From: CAWATG01 sp963785035
Lineage (GTDB): Bacteria > Actinomycetota > Acidimicrobiia > IMCC26256 > CAWATG01
Reading direction: 5' to 3'
DNA length: 64,000 nt
Assembly: GCA_963785035.1 (NCBI GenBank)
Contig: CAWATG010000004.1
Span: forward strand, 558,001 to 622,000
A model generated the notes under the pieces. The model was not told the origin of the DNA, made no database searches, and saw only the letters and a list, made by a program, of their open reading frames with translations. Below, piece by piece: positions 18,761 to 27,573 of the stretch. The position numbers were made by a program, and so were the translations under genes. How positions within the stretch are numbered: position 1 is the first letter of the stretch; every line of letters starts with the position of its first letter.

Positions 18761-19906
18761 ATGGAAACTGCCCCCCAACAGGCTTCCGGTCCTAATCCGC
18801 AATCGTTTCCGCTCGCCGGTTTCGGCGTAGGCGTCACGGCGGATCGCCGCGCCGAAGAGCAGGCGGAGATGTTCCGTCGCCGAGGTGCAGAGGTCATGCT
18901 CGGTCCTGCCGTGCGGACGTTGCCGTTCGGGCGCGAATCGGCGATCCGGGAAGCTACTGCTGCGCTGATTGCCCAACCGCCGGATGTCTTGATCGCGAAC
19001 ACGGGGATCGGGATCCGAAGTTGGTTCGGGGCAGCTGAGGGAATGGGACTCGGCGTCGCGCTGATTTCGGCGTTGGCGGGCACACGAATCCTGGCGAGAG
19101 GCGCGAAGGCCGCCGGAGCCGTCTTGACCGCAGGACTCGACGTTGCGTGGCGCTCGCCGAATGAGACCCTTGCCGAAGCAGTCGACCTCTTGCTGAGCGA
19201 GGTTCCGGGTCCGCGCCGTGTTGCTGTCCAACTCGATGGCAACACCGTGCAGTCCGACGTCCACCGTCTCGAAGCGGCTGGCATCAGCGTCGTGAGCGTC
19301 CGCGTCTATGAGTGGACCCGACCGGAATCTGCTGAGCCGGCGCTGCGTCTCCTCGAAGCGACCTGTGACGGTCGGCTGGACGCCGTGACCTTTACCAGCG
19401 CTGCCGCCGTTGAGAACTTCTTCGACCTGGCAGAGATGGTCGGCCGGGCCGAAGAGCTACGCAGCGCGTTCGCGGGCAATGTGGTGGCAATGTGCGTCGG
19501 CGACGTCTGTGCTTCCGCGCTCACCCGTCGTGACAGCGCCGGGCTGGTTCCGCCACGCGGGCGCCTCGGCTCGATGGTGCACACGCTCACCGATGTGCTG
19601 GCATCCCGAAGGAGAACGGTTCGTCTCGCAGGCTGTGATGTGATCGTGAACGGCAGTGCCGTAGAGGTCGATGGCACGGTTGTCCGGCTCACGCAACGCG
19701 AACGTGACATTTTCGAGGTTCTGCTTGCACGCAACGGTGCCGTGGTGTCACGCAACGACTTCAAGCGCGCCCTCCACAACGTCACGGTGACGGACCATGC
19801 GATCGAAGTCACCGTGGCACGGTTGCGGGCGCGCCTCGGTCCGGCTGGCTCCGCAATCGAAACCGTTGTGCGTCGCGGATATCGCCTCGGCATCGAATCC
19901 GGCTGA
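18761..19906 (+). CDS. nnaR: NnaR-like regulator: HemD domain fused to an OmpR-type winged helix
   Basis: 381 aa. Residues about 15-265 form a uroporphyrinogen-III synthase-like domain (FGVGVTADRRAEEQ, ANTGIGIRSWFGAAEG, AVTFTSAAAVENFF). Residues about 280-380 form a winged-helix DNA-binding domain: VRLTQRERDIFEVLL, VSRNDFKRAL, HAIEVTVARLRARLG and IETVVRRGYRLG. Family knowledge: this fusion is NnaR, a nitrate/nitrite assimilation regulator in Streptomyces and mycobacteria; HemD activity links it to siroheme for nitrite reductase. The context agrees: the gene converges on an nrtABD-type transporter 10 bp away. ATG 18761 fits the domain start. Confidence 0.87.
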   Translation: METAPQQASGPNPQSFPLAGFGVGVTADRRAEEQAEMFRRRGAEVMLGPAVRTLPFGRESAIREATAALIAQPPDVLIANTGIGIRSWFGAAEGMGLGVALISALAGTRILARGAKAAGAVLTAGLDVAWRSPNETLAEAVDLLLSEVPGPRRVAVQLDGNTVQSDVHRLEAAGISVVSVRVYEWTRPESAEPALRLLEATCDGRLDAVTFTSAAAVENFFDLAEMVGRAEELRSAFAGNVVAMCVGDVCASALTRRDSAGLVPPRGRLGSMVHTLTDVLASRRRTVRLAGCDVIVNGSAVEVDGTVVRLTQRERDIFEVLLARNGAVVSRNDFKRALHNVTVTDHAIEVTVARLRARLGPAGSAIETVVRRGYRLGIESG

Positions 19907-19916
19907 CGTACCGACT

Positions 19917-20710
19917 TCACGCGACGGCCAGCGTCGGGCGTGATAGCACGCCAAAGAGATGCTCGTACACGTTGTGATACTCGGGGTCGTCGATCATGGT
20001 GGCCCGCTCGTGTGGTCGGGCGAGGGGGACGTCGATGATCTCGACCACGGACTCTTCTGGAGGCCCGGCCATCACGATGATCCGGTCCGAAAGGAAGATC
20101 GCCTCCTCGATGCCGTGGGTCACCATGATGACGGTTTCGGTCGTGGACTCGTTCTTCCAAAGATCGATGAGTTGTGCCTGGAGGCGAGCACGGGTGAGCG
20201 CGTCGAGCGCCCCGAATGGCTCGTCCAATAACAGCACCTGCGGCTCGACGGCAAACGCACGCGCAACCGCGGTCCGCTGCTGCATTCCTCCGGAGATCTC
20301 GTTCGGCCGCTTGAGTCGGTGCTCCCACAGACCGACGGCGCGGCAGCGAGTGTTCTGCCATCTCCGCCGCTTGGGACGCCGAGCGATCTCTTCGTGCGGA
20401 GCGCACCGCTGTTCGCGACGTTGTCGATGAGGTTGAGCCGCGGGAGCAGCGAGTAGTTCTGGAACACGACGGCGCGGTCCGGACCAGGACCGGTGACGGG
20501 GACGTCGTCGAGCGTGATGGTTCCGCCATCGGGTGTGATGAGGCCGGCGATGACGTTCAAGAGCGTCGATTTCCCGCAGCCGGAATGGCCGATGAGCGAA
20601 ATGAACTCGCCTTTGTCGATCGTGAGGTCGACGTTGCGCAGCACATGCTGGGGCTGTGAGGAACCGCGCCCGTCGAACCATTTATCAATACCGCGAATGT
20701 CCAGGGTCAT
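19917..20710 (-). CDS. nrtD: ABC transporter ATP-binding protein, nitrate/taurine type, two frameshifts
   Basis: ATPase of an NrtABD/SsuB-type importer. The Walker A is GHSGCGKST, Q-loop VVFQNYSLLPRL, signature EISGGMQQR, Walker B VLLLDEPFGALD and H-loop VTHGIEEA. The middle is spread over three frames: DNVAN, then TAVRSARRDRSASQAAEMAE, then RAVGLWEHRLKRPNE. The changes fall near 20415 and 20345, both of the one-extra-base kind, and total length is two over a multiple of three. ATG 20710 overlaps the permease stop by 4 bp. It is the last gene of an nrtA-nrtB-nrtD operon. Confidence 0.85.
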
Positions 20711-21603
20711 TGTTGAACTTCTCCCGCGTAGCGCCGACCAATGGCGGTGAACATGGCGTCGAGCAGCCAACCGATGGCTCCAATGATGATCACGGCGGCG
20801 ATGACGGCCTTGAGGTTGCCGCCGTTGTACGAATCCCAGACGAAGAATCCGATCCCCGATCCGCCGGAGAGCATCTCGACGGCAACGATCACCATCCACG
20901 CGATGCCCATGGAGAGGCGCATGCCCGTGATGATCGACGGCACGGTGTGAGGGATCAGGACACGTCGAAGATACGTGCCGCGGCTGAACTTGAACACCCT
21001 TGCCACGTTGCGCTGATCGGCCGGGACACTGTGCGCTCCTGCCGCCGTGTTGATCACAATCGGCCACAACGCTGTGATGAAGATGACGAGAACGGCAGCC
21101 TTGGGCGCGTCATCGAGGATGACCAGACCGATAGGAAACCAAGCGAGTGGCGAGATCGGTCGCAGGAGTTGCACGATCGGGTTGAACGCCTGCCACGCCC
21201 GCCGGCTTGATCCGATCAAGAGGCCGATGGGAACCGCCACCATGACAGCGAGGATGAACCCTTTGAAGGTTCGCCCCATGGAGGTGGCGAACTGCAGGCC
21301 GATTCCCTTGCCGTTGGGTCCGCCGTCTTCGAATGCTCGAGACAGGAGATCCGTGAGCGTGCCCAATGCAGCCTTGGGAGTCGGGAGTTCCGGTGTTCTC
21401 CAGGAAAGAAAGGTCCAGAACGCTGCGAAGACCAAGGCGCCGCTCAGCGTGTACGTAAGGGAGATGAACAACCCGCGTAGCCGCCGAGCGGACGGCGTAG
21501 GTCGCGAAACAGCGCGCCCCGGACGTCTTGGTTCGGGCTCGGAGGCGCTCGGCACCGTGGGAAGAACCTCTGTCCGGTTCGAAAGCTTGCCGGCGACGCT
21601 CAT
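20707..21603 (-). CDS. nrtB: ABC transporter permease, nitrate/taurine type
   Basis: 298 aa integral membrane permease. After an N-terminal basic cytoplasmic tail of about 45 residues, six or so hydrophobic segments are visible (for example ALVFAAFWTFLSW and AVLVIFITALWPIVINTAAG). The SsuC/NrtB-type region LLRPISPLAWFPIGLVI and the coupling segment ARVFKFSRGTYLRRVLIP are present. The 4-bp overlaps with the genes on both sides show a tightly coupled operon. Nitrate is the favoured substrate from the NnaR-like regulator and the NrtA-type binding protein; taurine or other anions remain possible. Confidence 0.92.
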   Translation of the reverse strand: MSVAGKLSNRTEVLPTVPSASEPEPRRPGRAVSRPTPSARRLRGLFISLTYTLSGALVFAAFWTFLSWRTPELPTPKAALGTLTDLLSRAFEDGGPNGKGIGLQFATSMGRTFKGFILAVMVAVPIGLLIGSSRRAWQAFNPIVQLLRPISPLAWFPIGLVILDDAPKAAVLVIFITALWPIVINTAAGAHSVPADQRNVARVFKFSRGTYLRRVLIPHTVPSIITGMRLSMGIAWMVIVAVEMLSGGSGIGFFVWDSYNGGNLKAVIAAVIIIGAIGWLLDAMFTAIGRRYAGEVQQ

Positions 21604-22842
21604 GGCCGCTTCGCCTCGTCGCCGGGCTTCTTGGGATCGAAGGTCGCCTTGTCGAGCTTGACGGTGAAGGGGGTCATGTCATCGTTTGGGAGGGCAACCT
21701 TGTTGGCGGCCGCGACCTTCGCGTACAGGTCGGTGAGCACAATCGAGTCGACGATCTTGTTGTAGGCCGGCGCCGTGGCGATGAGCCCCAGACGCTGGTA
21801 TTGCGCCAATGCCCACAACGCGTGCGATCGACGGGGCATGTTCACCTTCCCGCCCCGGGAGAACAACATGTAGTCGGACTTGAAGGTCTTGGTCCCAAGG
21901 TTCTCGCCGAGCTTGTAGACGCCCTTGAGGCGACCCGCGATGTCTGCCGCCGGCGCGTTCACGAATGCCGGTACGCCGACGGTCGCTGCGGACTTCGCCC
22001 TGTTTGCACGCACGTCGAGCCACTTGCTTGCTTGGAGGATCGCTCCCATGACGTCCTCGAGCGTGCCCTTCTTCGTGGTGGCGAACTTCTCGTTCACCAC
22101 CAGCGCCTTTTCGGGGTGATGCTTCCAGATGTCCTGGGAGGCGATGTGGGTGAAGCCGATGCCCTGGTCGACGGCCACAGCGTTCCACGGCTCGCCGACG
22201 CAGTACCCGTCCATGGTGTCGACCTTCATGTTGGCGACCATCTGCGGAGGCGGGATCGGGATGATCTTGACGGCCTTGGCGTCCACCTTGGCGGCCTTGA
22301 GCCAATACCGCAACCAGCAGATCATGGGTGCCGCCGGGGAAGGTCATGGCCATCGTCGGGGTCTTCGCTTCGAGCAGCTTTCGGACCTTCGGCAGGTTGC
22401 CGTAGCCCGCCGAGGCGAATTGCTTGTTCAGCGTGATCGCCTGGCCGTTGTTGTTCAGCATCATGGCGATCTTCAGGGAGGTGTCACCCGCTGTGCCGCC
22501 GATTCCGGCCGCAACGGACAACGGCATGCTGTAGAGGCAATGTGCGCCATCGATCTGGCCTGTCAGTAAGCCGTCACGGGTGGCGGGCCATGACGCCTGC
22601 TTGATGAGATTGACCTTCAGGTCTCGCTCGGCAAAGTAGCCGAGGTGCTCCGCCATCACCAGAGACGCGCAGTCCGTCAGGGCGATGAAGCCGAGGTTGA
22701 CCTCGCGGATCGGCTTCTTCTTGCGCTTCGGCGCCGGTGTCTGCGCCCCCGCCGGGGTGTTCTCGATCATCGACAGCATTGAAGCCAGTGCGGGCGTTGC
22801 CGCCGCGGCACCGGACAGTCTGAGAAACTCTCTTCGGTCCAT
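21600..22842 (-). CDS. nrtA: ABC transporter substrate-binding protein, NrtA/CmpA-like, Tat-exported, one frameshift
   Basis: About 413 aa. The N-terminus MDRREFLRLSGAAAATPALA is a twin-arginine signal, so the protein is exported folded. NrtA-type motifs: LGFIALTDCASLVMAEHLGYF, MTFPGGTHDL, IPPPQMVANMKV and DGYCVGEPWNAVAV. The frame changes near 22305, after GGTHDL, where one extra C restores WLRYWLKAAKVD. Total length is one base over a multiple of three. ATG 22842 sits directly before the RR motif. It is the first gene of the operon, facing a 144-bp promoter region shared with the small basic protein. Confidence 0.88.
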
Positions 22843-22986
22843 GCGCCTCAACGTACGAAAACCGATCGGCAGTCGGGTTTCCTCGAGGTCACCGGTGGGT
22901 GACGGCTTGTTCACATGCCATGAAGTCGCTGTGTGCGCCGCCGTTCACGTATCGTCGGCTACGACACCTGTGAAGAGGAGCGCTCG

Positions 22987-23097
22987 ATGGCCGAGAAGTC
23001 ACCGCAGAAGAAGAACGCCCCCAAGAAGGGGAAATCCCTCAAGGAAAAGCGCGCCGAAAAGACCGAAAAGCGGGCGAACCGGCGGTCGAACGGCTGA
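22987..23097 (+). CDS. 36-aa highly basic protein (Lys/Arg-rich)
   Basis: A 36-residue ORF preceded by a strong Shine-Dalgarno (AGAGGAG, 6 nt from ATG). About 17 of 36 residues are Lys or Arg, with the core KKGKSLKEKRAEKTEK. I recall short actinobacterial proteins with a similar GKSLKEKRA core that are annotated only as hypothetical. No signal or membrane segment. Strong charge suggests binding to RNA, the ribosome or DNA, but that is inference. It lies 10 bp upstream of the MTA phosphorylase and may be in its operon. Confidence 0.7.
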   Translation: MAEKSPQKKNAPKKGKSLKEKRAEKTEKRANRRSNG

Positions 23098-23107
23098 TCT
23101 GGCGAAC

Positions 23108-23897
23108 GTGGGACGCGATGGTTCAGTAGATCGACGAGCCGACATCGGCGTCTTCGGCGGTTCGGGCTTCTCGTCGTTCCTGGATTCGGCTGAGGAGGTG
23201 GAGATCACAACACCGTGGGGGTCTCCGTCGGCGCCGATCACGATTGGCGCGGTCGAAGGCGTTCGCGTCGCCTTCCTGCCCCGCCATGGCCGTCGACACG
23301 AGCTGCCGCCGCATCGTGTCAACTACAGGGCGAACATCGATGCAATGCGTCAGATGGGAGTCACCGCGTTGTTCGCACCGTTCGCTGCCGGCTCACTGCA
23401 GCCGACGATCCACCCGGGCGAATTCGTGGTCGTCGATCAGCTCGTCGACCGCACATCGGGGCGCGCCGAGACCTTTCATGATGATTTCGATGAAGGTCCG
23501 CAGCACGCGTCGCTTGCCGATCCATACGACGATCAGCTGCGCGCGCACTTGATCGCAACGGCGACCGAGCTTGGCGTGACTGTGCATCATCAAGGCACGG
23601 TCGTGGTGGTGAACGGCCCGAGGTTCTCGACCCGTGCCGAGTCGGGTTGGTATCGATCAATGGGTGGCCACGTCGTGAACATGACGCAGTTCCCCGAAGC
23701 GGCATTGGCGCGGGAGGCCGGTCTGCGTTTCGCGGGCATCGCGCTGGTGACCGATTACGACGCGGGTCTCGATAGCGATCCGTCGATTCAGCCTGTCACC
23801 CAAGAGCAGGTGTTCGGATTCATGTCGCGCAATGTGGATCGGGTGCGCGCTGTTCTGCACTCGACCATCAGACGTCGTCGCTGGTGCAGCTTCGTAA
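23108..23897 (+). CDS. mtnP: S-methyl-5'-thioadenosine phosphorylase, likely frameshift near the C-terminus
   Basis: About 262 aa, PNP/MTAP family. Phosphate and substrate motifs: IGVFGGSGFSSFL, FLPRHGRRHELPPHRVNYRAN, FAPFAAGSLQP, VVVNGPRFSTRAE, GGHVVNMTQFPEAALA and VTDYDAGLD. It phosphorolyses methylthioadenosine (or purine nucleosides) to recover adenine. In one frame the reading continues to 24016 with an unconserved basic tail; one base skipped near 23865 gives SDVVAGAAS and a stop at 23897, the length expected for the family. GTG 23108 is the only suitable start. It overlaps the convergent membrane-protein gene by 110 bp. Confidence 0.82.
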
Positions 23898-24327
23898 CGA
23901 TCCGCACGCAGAGCGCGGCCACGAAGATGGCAGACCACGCGATGGCGAGCGAACTCAACACCGCTGTCGTGGAGTTGAGCGGATGGATCGTTGCGTTGTC
24001 GGGTCTGACGCCGTAGCCGCGTAGGCCAGGCCAACCGAACGCGATCACGAGCAGCGATGCGAGGACTCCGGATCGAACCACTGTGCGGAGGCTGGTTGGC
24101 ACCTTCCCGCACAGACAGACAACGGCGAGAATCAGCGGGGCAATGAGGAAGTCGTGCAGAAGGTCCGCGCCGACAACCCACGCCGCGACCTCGCGCACGC
24201 GTGAGAATGGCGTGTCTCGCACGAAGCCGATCGCGCCGAATGCGAGAACTCCCCCGCCGAGTGCCAGACCAATCCAGAAGCCACGGTCGTGCTCGTTGTC
24301 GGTCAGCGGGACGCTACCGAACTTCAT
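23788..24327 (-). CDS. Small polytopic membrane protein, last gene of the molybdopterin oxidoreductase operon
   Basis: 179 aa; family not recognised. Four hydrophobic segments are visible (FWIGLALGGGVLAFGAIGF, LLHDFLIAPLILAVVCL, SGVLASLLVIAFGW, SLAIAWSAIFVAALCV). The motif HDFLIAPL holds a His that could bind a cofactor. The start overlaps the upstream oxidoreductase stop by 4 bp (ATGA), so it is probably a partner of that enzyme. The last 35 codons overlap the 3' end of mtnP; the natural C-terminus could be shorter. Confidence 0.72.
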   Translation of the reverse strand: MKFGSVPLTDNEHDRGFWIGLALGGGVLAFGAIGFVRDTPFSRVREVAAWVVGADLLHDFLIAPLILAVVCLCGKVPTSLRTVVRSGVLASLLVIAFGWPGLRGYGVRPDNATIHPLNSTTAVLSSLAIAWSAIFVAALCVRIVTKLHQRRRLMVECRTARTRSTLRDMNPNTCSWVTG

Positions 24328-25502
24328 GACACGACCAAGCGCTTCACCCATTTGGTCTGCAAGACTCCCGGACGGTTCGGTCCAATCAAGCGCACCGGAT
24401 AGCCGTGATCGATGTGCAAGGTCGCACCATCGACTTCGAGCGCGAGGAGCGTATCGCCATCGTACGCCTGGCGAGTGTTGAGGTCCGACGATCGATAGAG
24501 CCTTCGTTGCTGGAGCGAATGCACGCGCACCCTGGAGCCAGGGCGAGCCCCCGCCATCTCCAGGAGATCACGGACCGGTACGCCGCGCCATTTCCGTGAC
24601 GCGCTCCACCCCTCAACGCATGCAATCGGCAGCGTTGCCTCGTGCTGGGGAAGGCCGCGAAGCTCGTCGAGGGTGAGGCGCAGCGGGTTGGCCACGTTGC
24701 CGGTGACTTCGAGCACGAAGTCCGGAGCTCGTGCTGAATCTGTCACGCCTGCGGCGAGGGCGCTTCTGTTGACAGGGAATCCTTGTGGTCCGCTGTCGAC
24801 ACGACGTGGTGCAAGAAGTGCGAGCTTTCGCAAAGGCCGAACGGTCTGGCCGACGGTCAGAAGCGTCACCAAACCGGAGGCGCCTGCCACCATCGCGAGG
24901 AATCCGCGGCGCGAAGGTGATCCGGCACTCGTCGTCTCACTGGTGTCAACAGGTGGCGCCATCGGTGTCTTCCGCAGGGTGCGCCGGGTCGTGTTGGCCT
25001 TGGCGCCGACATGTATGACGAGTGCGCCGATCGTGATCCAGGCCACCCAGTAGTGGGAGCTCCGGAACTCGAACGGCCATGGATACCAGAGGTTGATGTT
25101 GGCGAAGCCTGTGAACAGGAGGAAGAGTCCCCCTCCGATCAAGGGCAGGAGGCTGAGGCGTTCGAGTGCCGCCGCGACACTCGTGAAGGGTGGCCATTCG
25201 AAGAGCTTTGGGTACACCGTCCACAGCTTGGCGAGCAGGATCGGGATCGTGGCGAGTCCTGCTGCAACGTGGAGTCCCTGGGTGAATCGATACAGGCCCG
25301 CTGGACGTGAAGGCCACACGAACCAACCCTGTGGATCCTGCGCGACATGCGAGAGCAGACCCGTGGCGAAACAGGTCGTGAATGCAACGCCGAGGGCAAT
25401 TCCGAGCGCGGCTGCAACTGTCTCATGATGCAAGGGACTCGAAAAACCGTACCGGCGCGGAGCGGGTCGGCCCGATGGCTGCGCTTTCGCTGATGAGCTC
25501 AT
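24324..25502 (-). CDS. Membrane-anchored molybdopterin-dependent oxidoreductase fused to a cytochrome-b-like domain
   Basis: 392 aa. Residues about 25-175 form four transmembrane helices with spaced His (SSPLHHE, TQGLHVAAG, SSHYWVAW, ALVIHVG), like a heme-b membrane domain. After a linker, a second SRRGFLAMV motif with a hydrophobic stretch leads to a sulfite-oxidase-fold domain: DFVLEVTGNV, LRGLPQHEATLPIACVEGWS with the Mo-ligand Cys, and HIDHGYPVRLIGPNRPG. The arrangement recalls MsrP plus MsrQ, but in one polypeptide. The gene is 7 bp after a methyltransferase and overlaps the next gene by 4 bp. The substrate is unknown; a periplasmic S- or N-oxide is a reasonable guess. Confidence 0.82.
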   Translation of the reverse strand: MSSSAKAQPSGRPAPRRYGFSSPLHHETVAAALGIALGVAFTTCFATGLLSHVAQDPQGWFVWPSRPAGLYRFTQGLHVAAGLATIPILLAKLWTVYPKLFEWPPFTSVAAALERLSLLPLIGGGLFLLFTGFANINLWYPWPFEFRSSHYWVAWITIGALVIHVGAKANTTRRTLRKTPMAPPVDTSETTSAGSPSRRGFLAMVAGASGLVTLLTVGQTVRPLRKLALLAPRRVDSGPQGFPVNRSALAAGVTDSARAPDFVLEVTGNVANPLRLTLDELRGLPQHEATLPIACVEGWSASRKWRGVPVRDLLEMAGARPGSRVRVHSLQQRRLYRSSDLNTRQAYDGDTLLALEVDGATLHIDHGYPVRLIGPNRPGVLQTKWVKRLVVS

Positions 25503-25509
25503 TGCGCCG

Positions 25510-26130
25510 TCAGATCCTCTCGGGAACCCGCTCGAGCATGGCGAAGGTTCGATCGTTCGTCTGCCACTCGTCGGTGACCACCAGGTTTGTAATGGCGGTT
25601 GCTTTCCGCAGGCAACCCAAAGCGACCGTCGCCCATGCGAACCACGGACCGGCGATTCCGTCCACCTCGGTGCGCACGCGGGTCACGAGCGTGGGCGATG
25701 CGTCGGTCGTGACCTCGACAATCACTCGACCGTCCGCTGCCAGCAGCTGCTCGACGCGTCGAAGGAGCACTGAAGGATCTCCACCGATTCCGATGTTGCC
25801 GTCGAGCAGCAGGATGGTTCGCCACGTCCGGAGCGGGAGCCAATCGAACACGCAATGCTGGCGGACATTCAATCCGCGAGCCTGCGCGACGGCGACAAAC
25901 TCGCGGCTGATGTCGATGCCCAAGGCTGCAATGCCACGCGCGGCGAGGGCCTCGACGTGCCGTCCTGGACCACAGCCGACGTCGAGCGCGGGCCCAAGCG
26001 CCCTGTTGAGCGCCAACTCGTCGACGGCATCGGCAGCGCTGAGCCAGCGGTGACTCGGAAGATTCAGCACGCGACCGCAGTCACTTCGCAGGAGAGCAAC
26101 CGCGGTGGTGGATACGTTCGTGGTTTTCAT
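25510..26130 (-). CDS. Class I SAM-dependent methyltransferase
   Basis: 206 aa. Motif I ALDVGCGPGRHVEALAARG binds SAM, LGIDISREFVAVA is the motif II acidic loop, and ILLLDGNIGIGGD and GRVIVEVTTDA follow. Start ATG 26130 overlaps the upstream DUF2064 gene by 4 bp. It sits between a glycosyltransferase-fold protein and the molybdopterin oxidoreductase in one operon of five genes. Substrate unknown; small-molecule rather than RNA methylation is likely from the size. Confidence 0.85.
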   Translation of the reverse strand: MKTTNVSTTAVALLRSDCGRVLNLPSHRWLSAADAVDELALNRALGPALDVGCGPGRHVEALAARGIAALGIDISREFVAVAQARGLNVRQHCVFDWLPLRTWRTILLLDGNIGIGGDPSVLLRRVEQLLAADGRVIVEVTTDASPTLVTRVRTEVDGIAGPWFAWATVALGCLRKATAITNLVVTDEWQTNDRTFAMLERVPERI

Positions 26131-26810
26131 GGTGTGGGTGCACAGTCACGGAGACGCACGTTCACTGCCTGCAATGCACGGGCGAATCGTGACTCCGGTA
26201 TCAGGTCGCCGACCATCAATGCGTCAGCGAATGTGTCGACGTCGGTGAGTTCTTCGAGCAAGGAGACGCGAAGTCCGAGCTCTGCGAGGCGACGCATTTG
26301 CAGAGCGCCGGTGTCGTTCCTGCTCATCGGTATTTCATCGAACACATCTGCAATCGGCGCACGCAGACCGATGCACCAATAGCCGCCATCGCTAGCGGGT
26401 CCGAATACCGCGTCGGTCTTGGTGGCGTTGAGAGCCTCGAATGCACCGCGAAGAATCGACGCAGTGAGCTGTGGGGTATCCATGCCAACCACGAGCACTG
26501 GCCCTCCGACGTGCACGGCTGCTGCGGCCAGGCGTCGGTCGAGTTCGCCGGAGACCTGGGGGAAGACGGTGAAGCCCTCCGGAATCCACTGGTCTCGCTC
26601 TCCTTCGAGTGCGACATAGCGGCGTGCGCATGGGGTGGCGAGGATGGCCTCGAATGTGTCCTGCAGCGCTGCATCGGCCAGAAGCGCGGCTTCGGTCGGC
26701 GTACATGGCGGACACAAGCGCGTCTTGACTCTTCCCGCGACGGGGGCCTTCGCGAGGACGAGGATCGCCGCCGAATCCGGGGCACCGGCCGTCCCGTTGA
26801 TCGGCGTCAT
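26127..26810 (-). CDS. DUF2064 / TIGR04282-type glycosyltransferase-A-fold protein
   Basis: 227 aa. It opens ILVLAKAPVAGRVKTRLCPP, the hallmark of this family, with VGMDTPQLTASIL and FGPASDGGYWCIGLR for nucleotide-sugar-like binding, and PMSRNDTGALQMRRL near the end. The reaction of the family is unknown. It overlaps the genes on both sides by 4 bp, so it is translated with the GT2 gene upstream and the methyltransferase downstream. Confidence 0.87.
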   Translation of the reverse strand: MTPINGTAGAPDSAAILVLAKAPVAGRVKTRLCPPCTPTEAALLADAALQDTFEAILATPCARRYVALEGERDQWIPEGFTVFPQVSGELDRRLAAAAVHVGGPVLVVGMDTPQLTASILRGAFEALNATKTDAVFGPASDGGYWCIGLRAPIADVFDEIPMSRNDTGALQMRRLAELGLRVSLLEELTDVDTFADALMVGDLIPESRFARALQAVNVRLRDCAPTP

Positions 26811-27457
26811 GAGAGGACGCCGTGCATGTCGCGAATGGTGCGGAGGGTGCCGCGCGCCGTTCCCGTGACTTTCGACTTCCCTATGCGGGGCAAATACCGG
26901 ACATCGACCTCCTCTATCCTCCATCCGGCGTGTCCGGCAGTGATGACCATCTCCAAGGGCCAACCAAAACGTCGGTCTTTGAGTTCCAACTCGAGGAGAG
27001 CATCACGGCACGCCGCGCGCATTGGACCGATATCAGTGATACGTACACCGACGCGTCGACGTACGGCGTGTGCGAGGTAGCGATTCGCCAGGCGAAGATG
27101 CAGCGGTGATGCCTTCTTCTCGCCGTGCACAGTGCGACGGGCGCCGAGCACGAGGTCCGCTCGGCCACGGATGACGGGAGCGACCACCGTGGGCAGGTCG
27201 GCGCCATCGAGCGATCCGTCGCAGTCCATGAAACAGACGACGTCATCTCGCGCCGCAAGCAAGCCGGCGAAGCAGGCAGCGCCAAAGCCCGGTTGTGGTT
27301 CGTGGATCACCTGCGCGCCGAGCTTGTGGGCAAGGGCACCGGAGCCATCGATAGATCCGTTATCGACAACGATGGGATTCCATGACGTTGGCAGTGATGC
27401 CATGACTGCGGGTATCGCCGCAGCTTCATTCAGGACGGGAAGGATGATGTCTGGCAT
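26807..27457 (-). CDS. Family 2 glycosyltransferase
   Basis: 216 aa. MPDIILPVLNEAAAIPAVMA, IVVDNGSIDGSG and FMDCDGSLDGAD (the D-x-D metal site) are GT2 hallmarks; VTGTARGTLRTIRDM closes the domain. There are no transmembrane helices, unlike full DPM1-type enzymes. ATG 27457 has AGGAGAG directly upstream, so it is preferred over ATG 27472. It is the first gene of a leftward five-gene operon and divergent from a membrane-protein/epimerase pair across 116 bp. Confidence 0.88.
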   Translation of the reverse strand: MPDIILPVLNEAAAIPAVMASLPTSWNPIVVDNGSIDGSGALAHKLGAQVIHEPQPGFGAACFAGLLAARDDVVCFMDCDGSLDGADLPTVVAPVIRGRADLVLGARRTVHGEKKASPLHLRLANRYLAHAVRRRVGVRITDIGPMRAACRDALLELELKDRRFGWPLEMVITAGHAGWRIEEVDVRYLPRIGKSKVTGTARGTLRTIRDMHGVLS

Positions 27458-27573
27458 GGCTCTCCTGGTCATCCGTTGTTTCCATACCTACGGTGCGGGA
27501 CCCTGCGGCGGATGACACCAACTGATCGGAGCTCGGTGTCATCCAACGACGCGACCAGGTTCGTAGTACCGAG

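Noticed and set aside
20711..21067. In-frame reading upstream of the ATPase ATG at 20710
   Set aside because: It lies inside the permease gene in a different frame and has no homology; the ATGA overlap defines the ATPase start.
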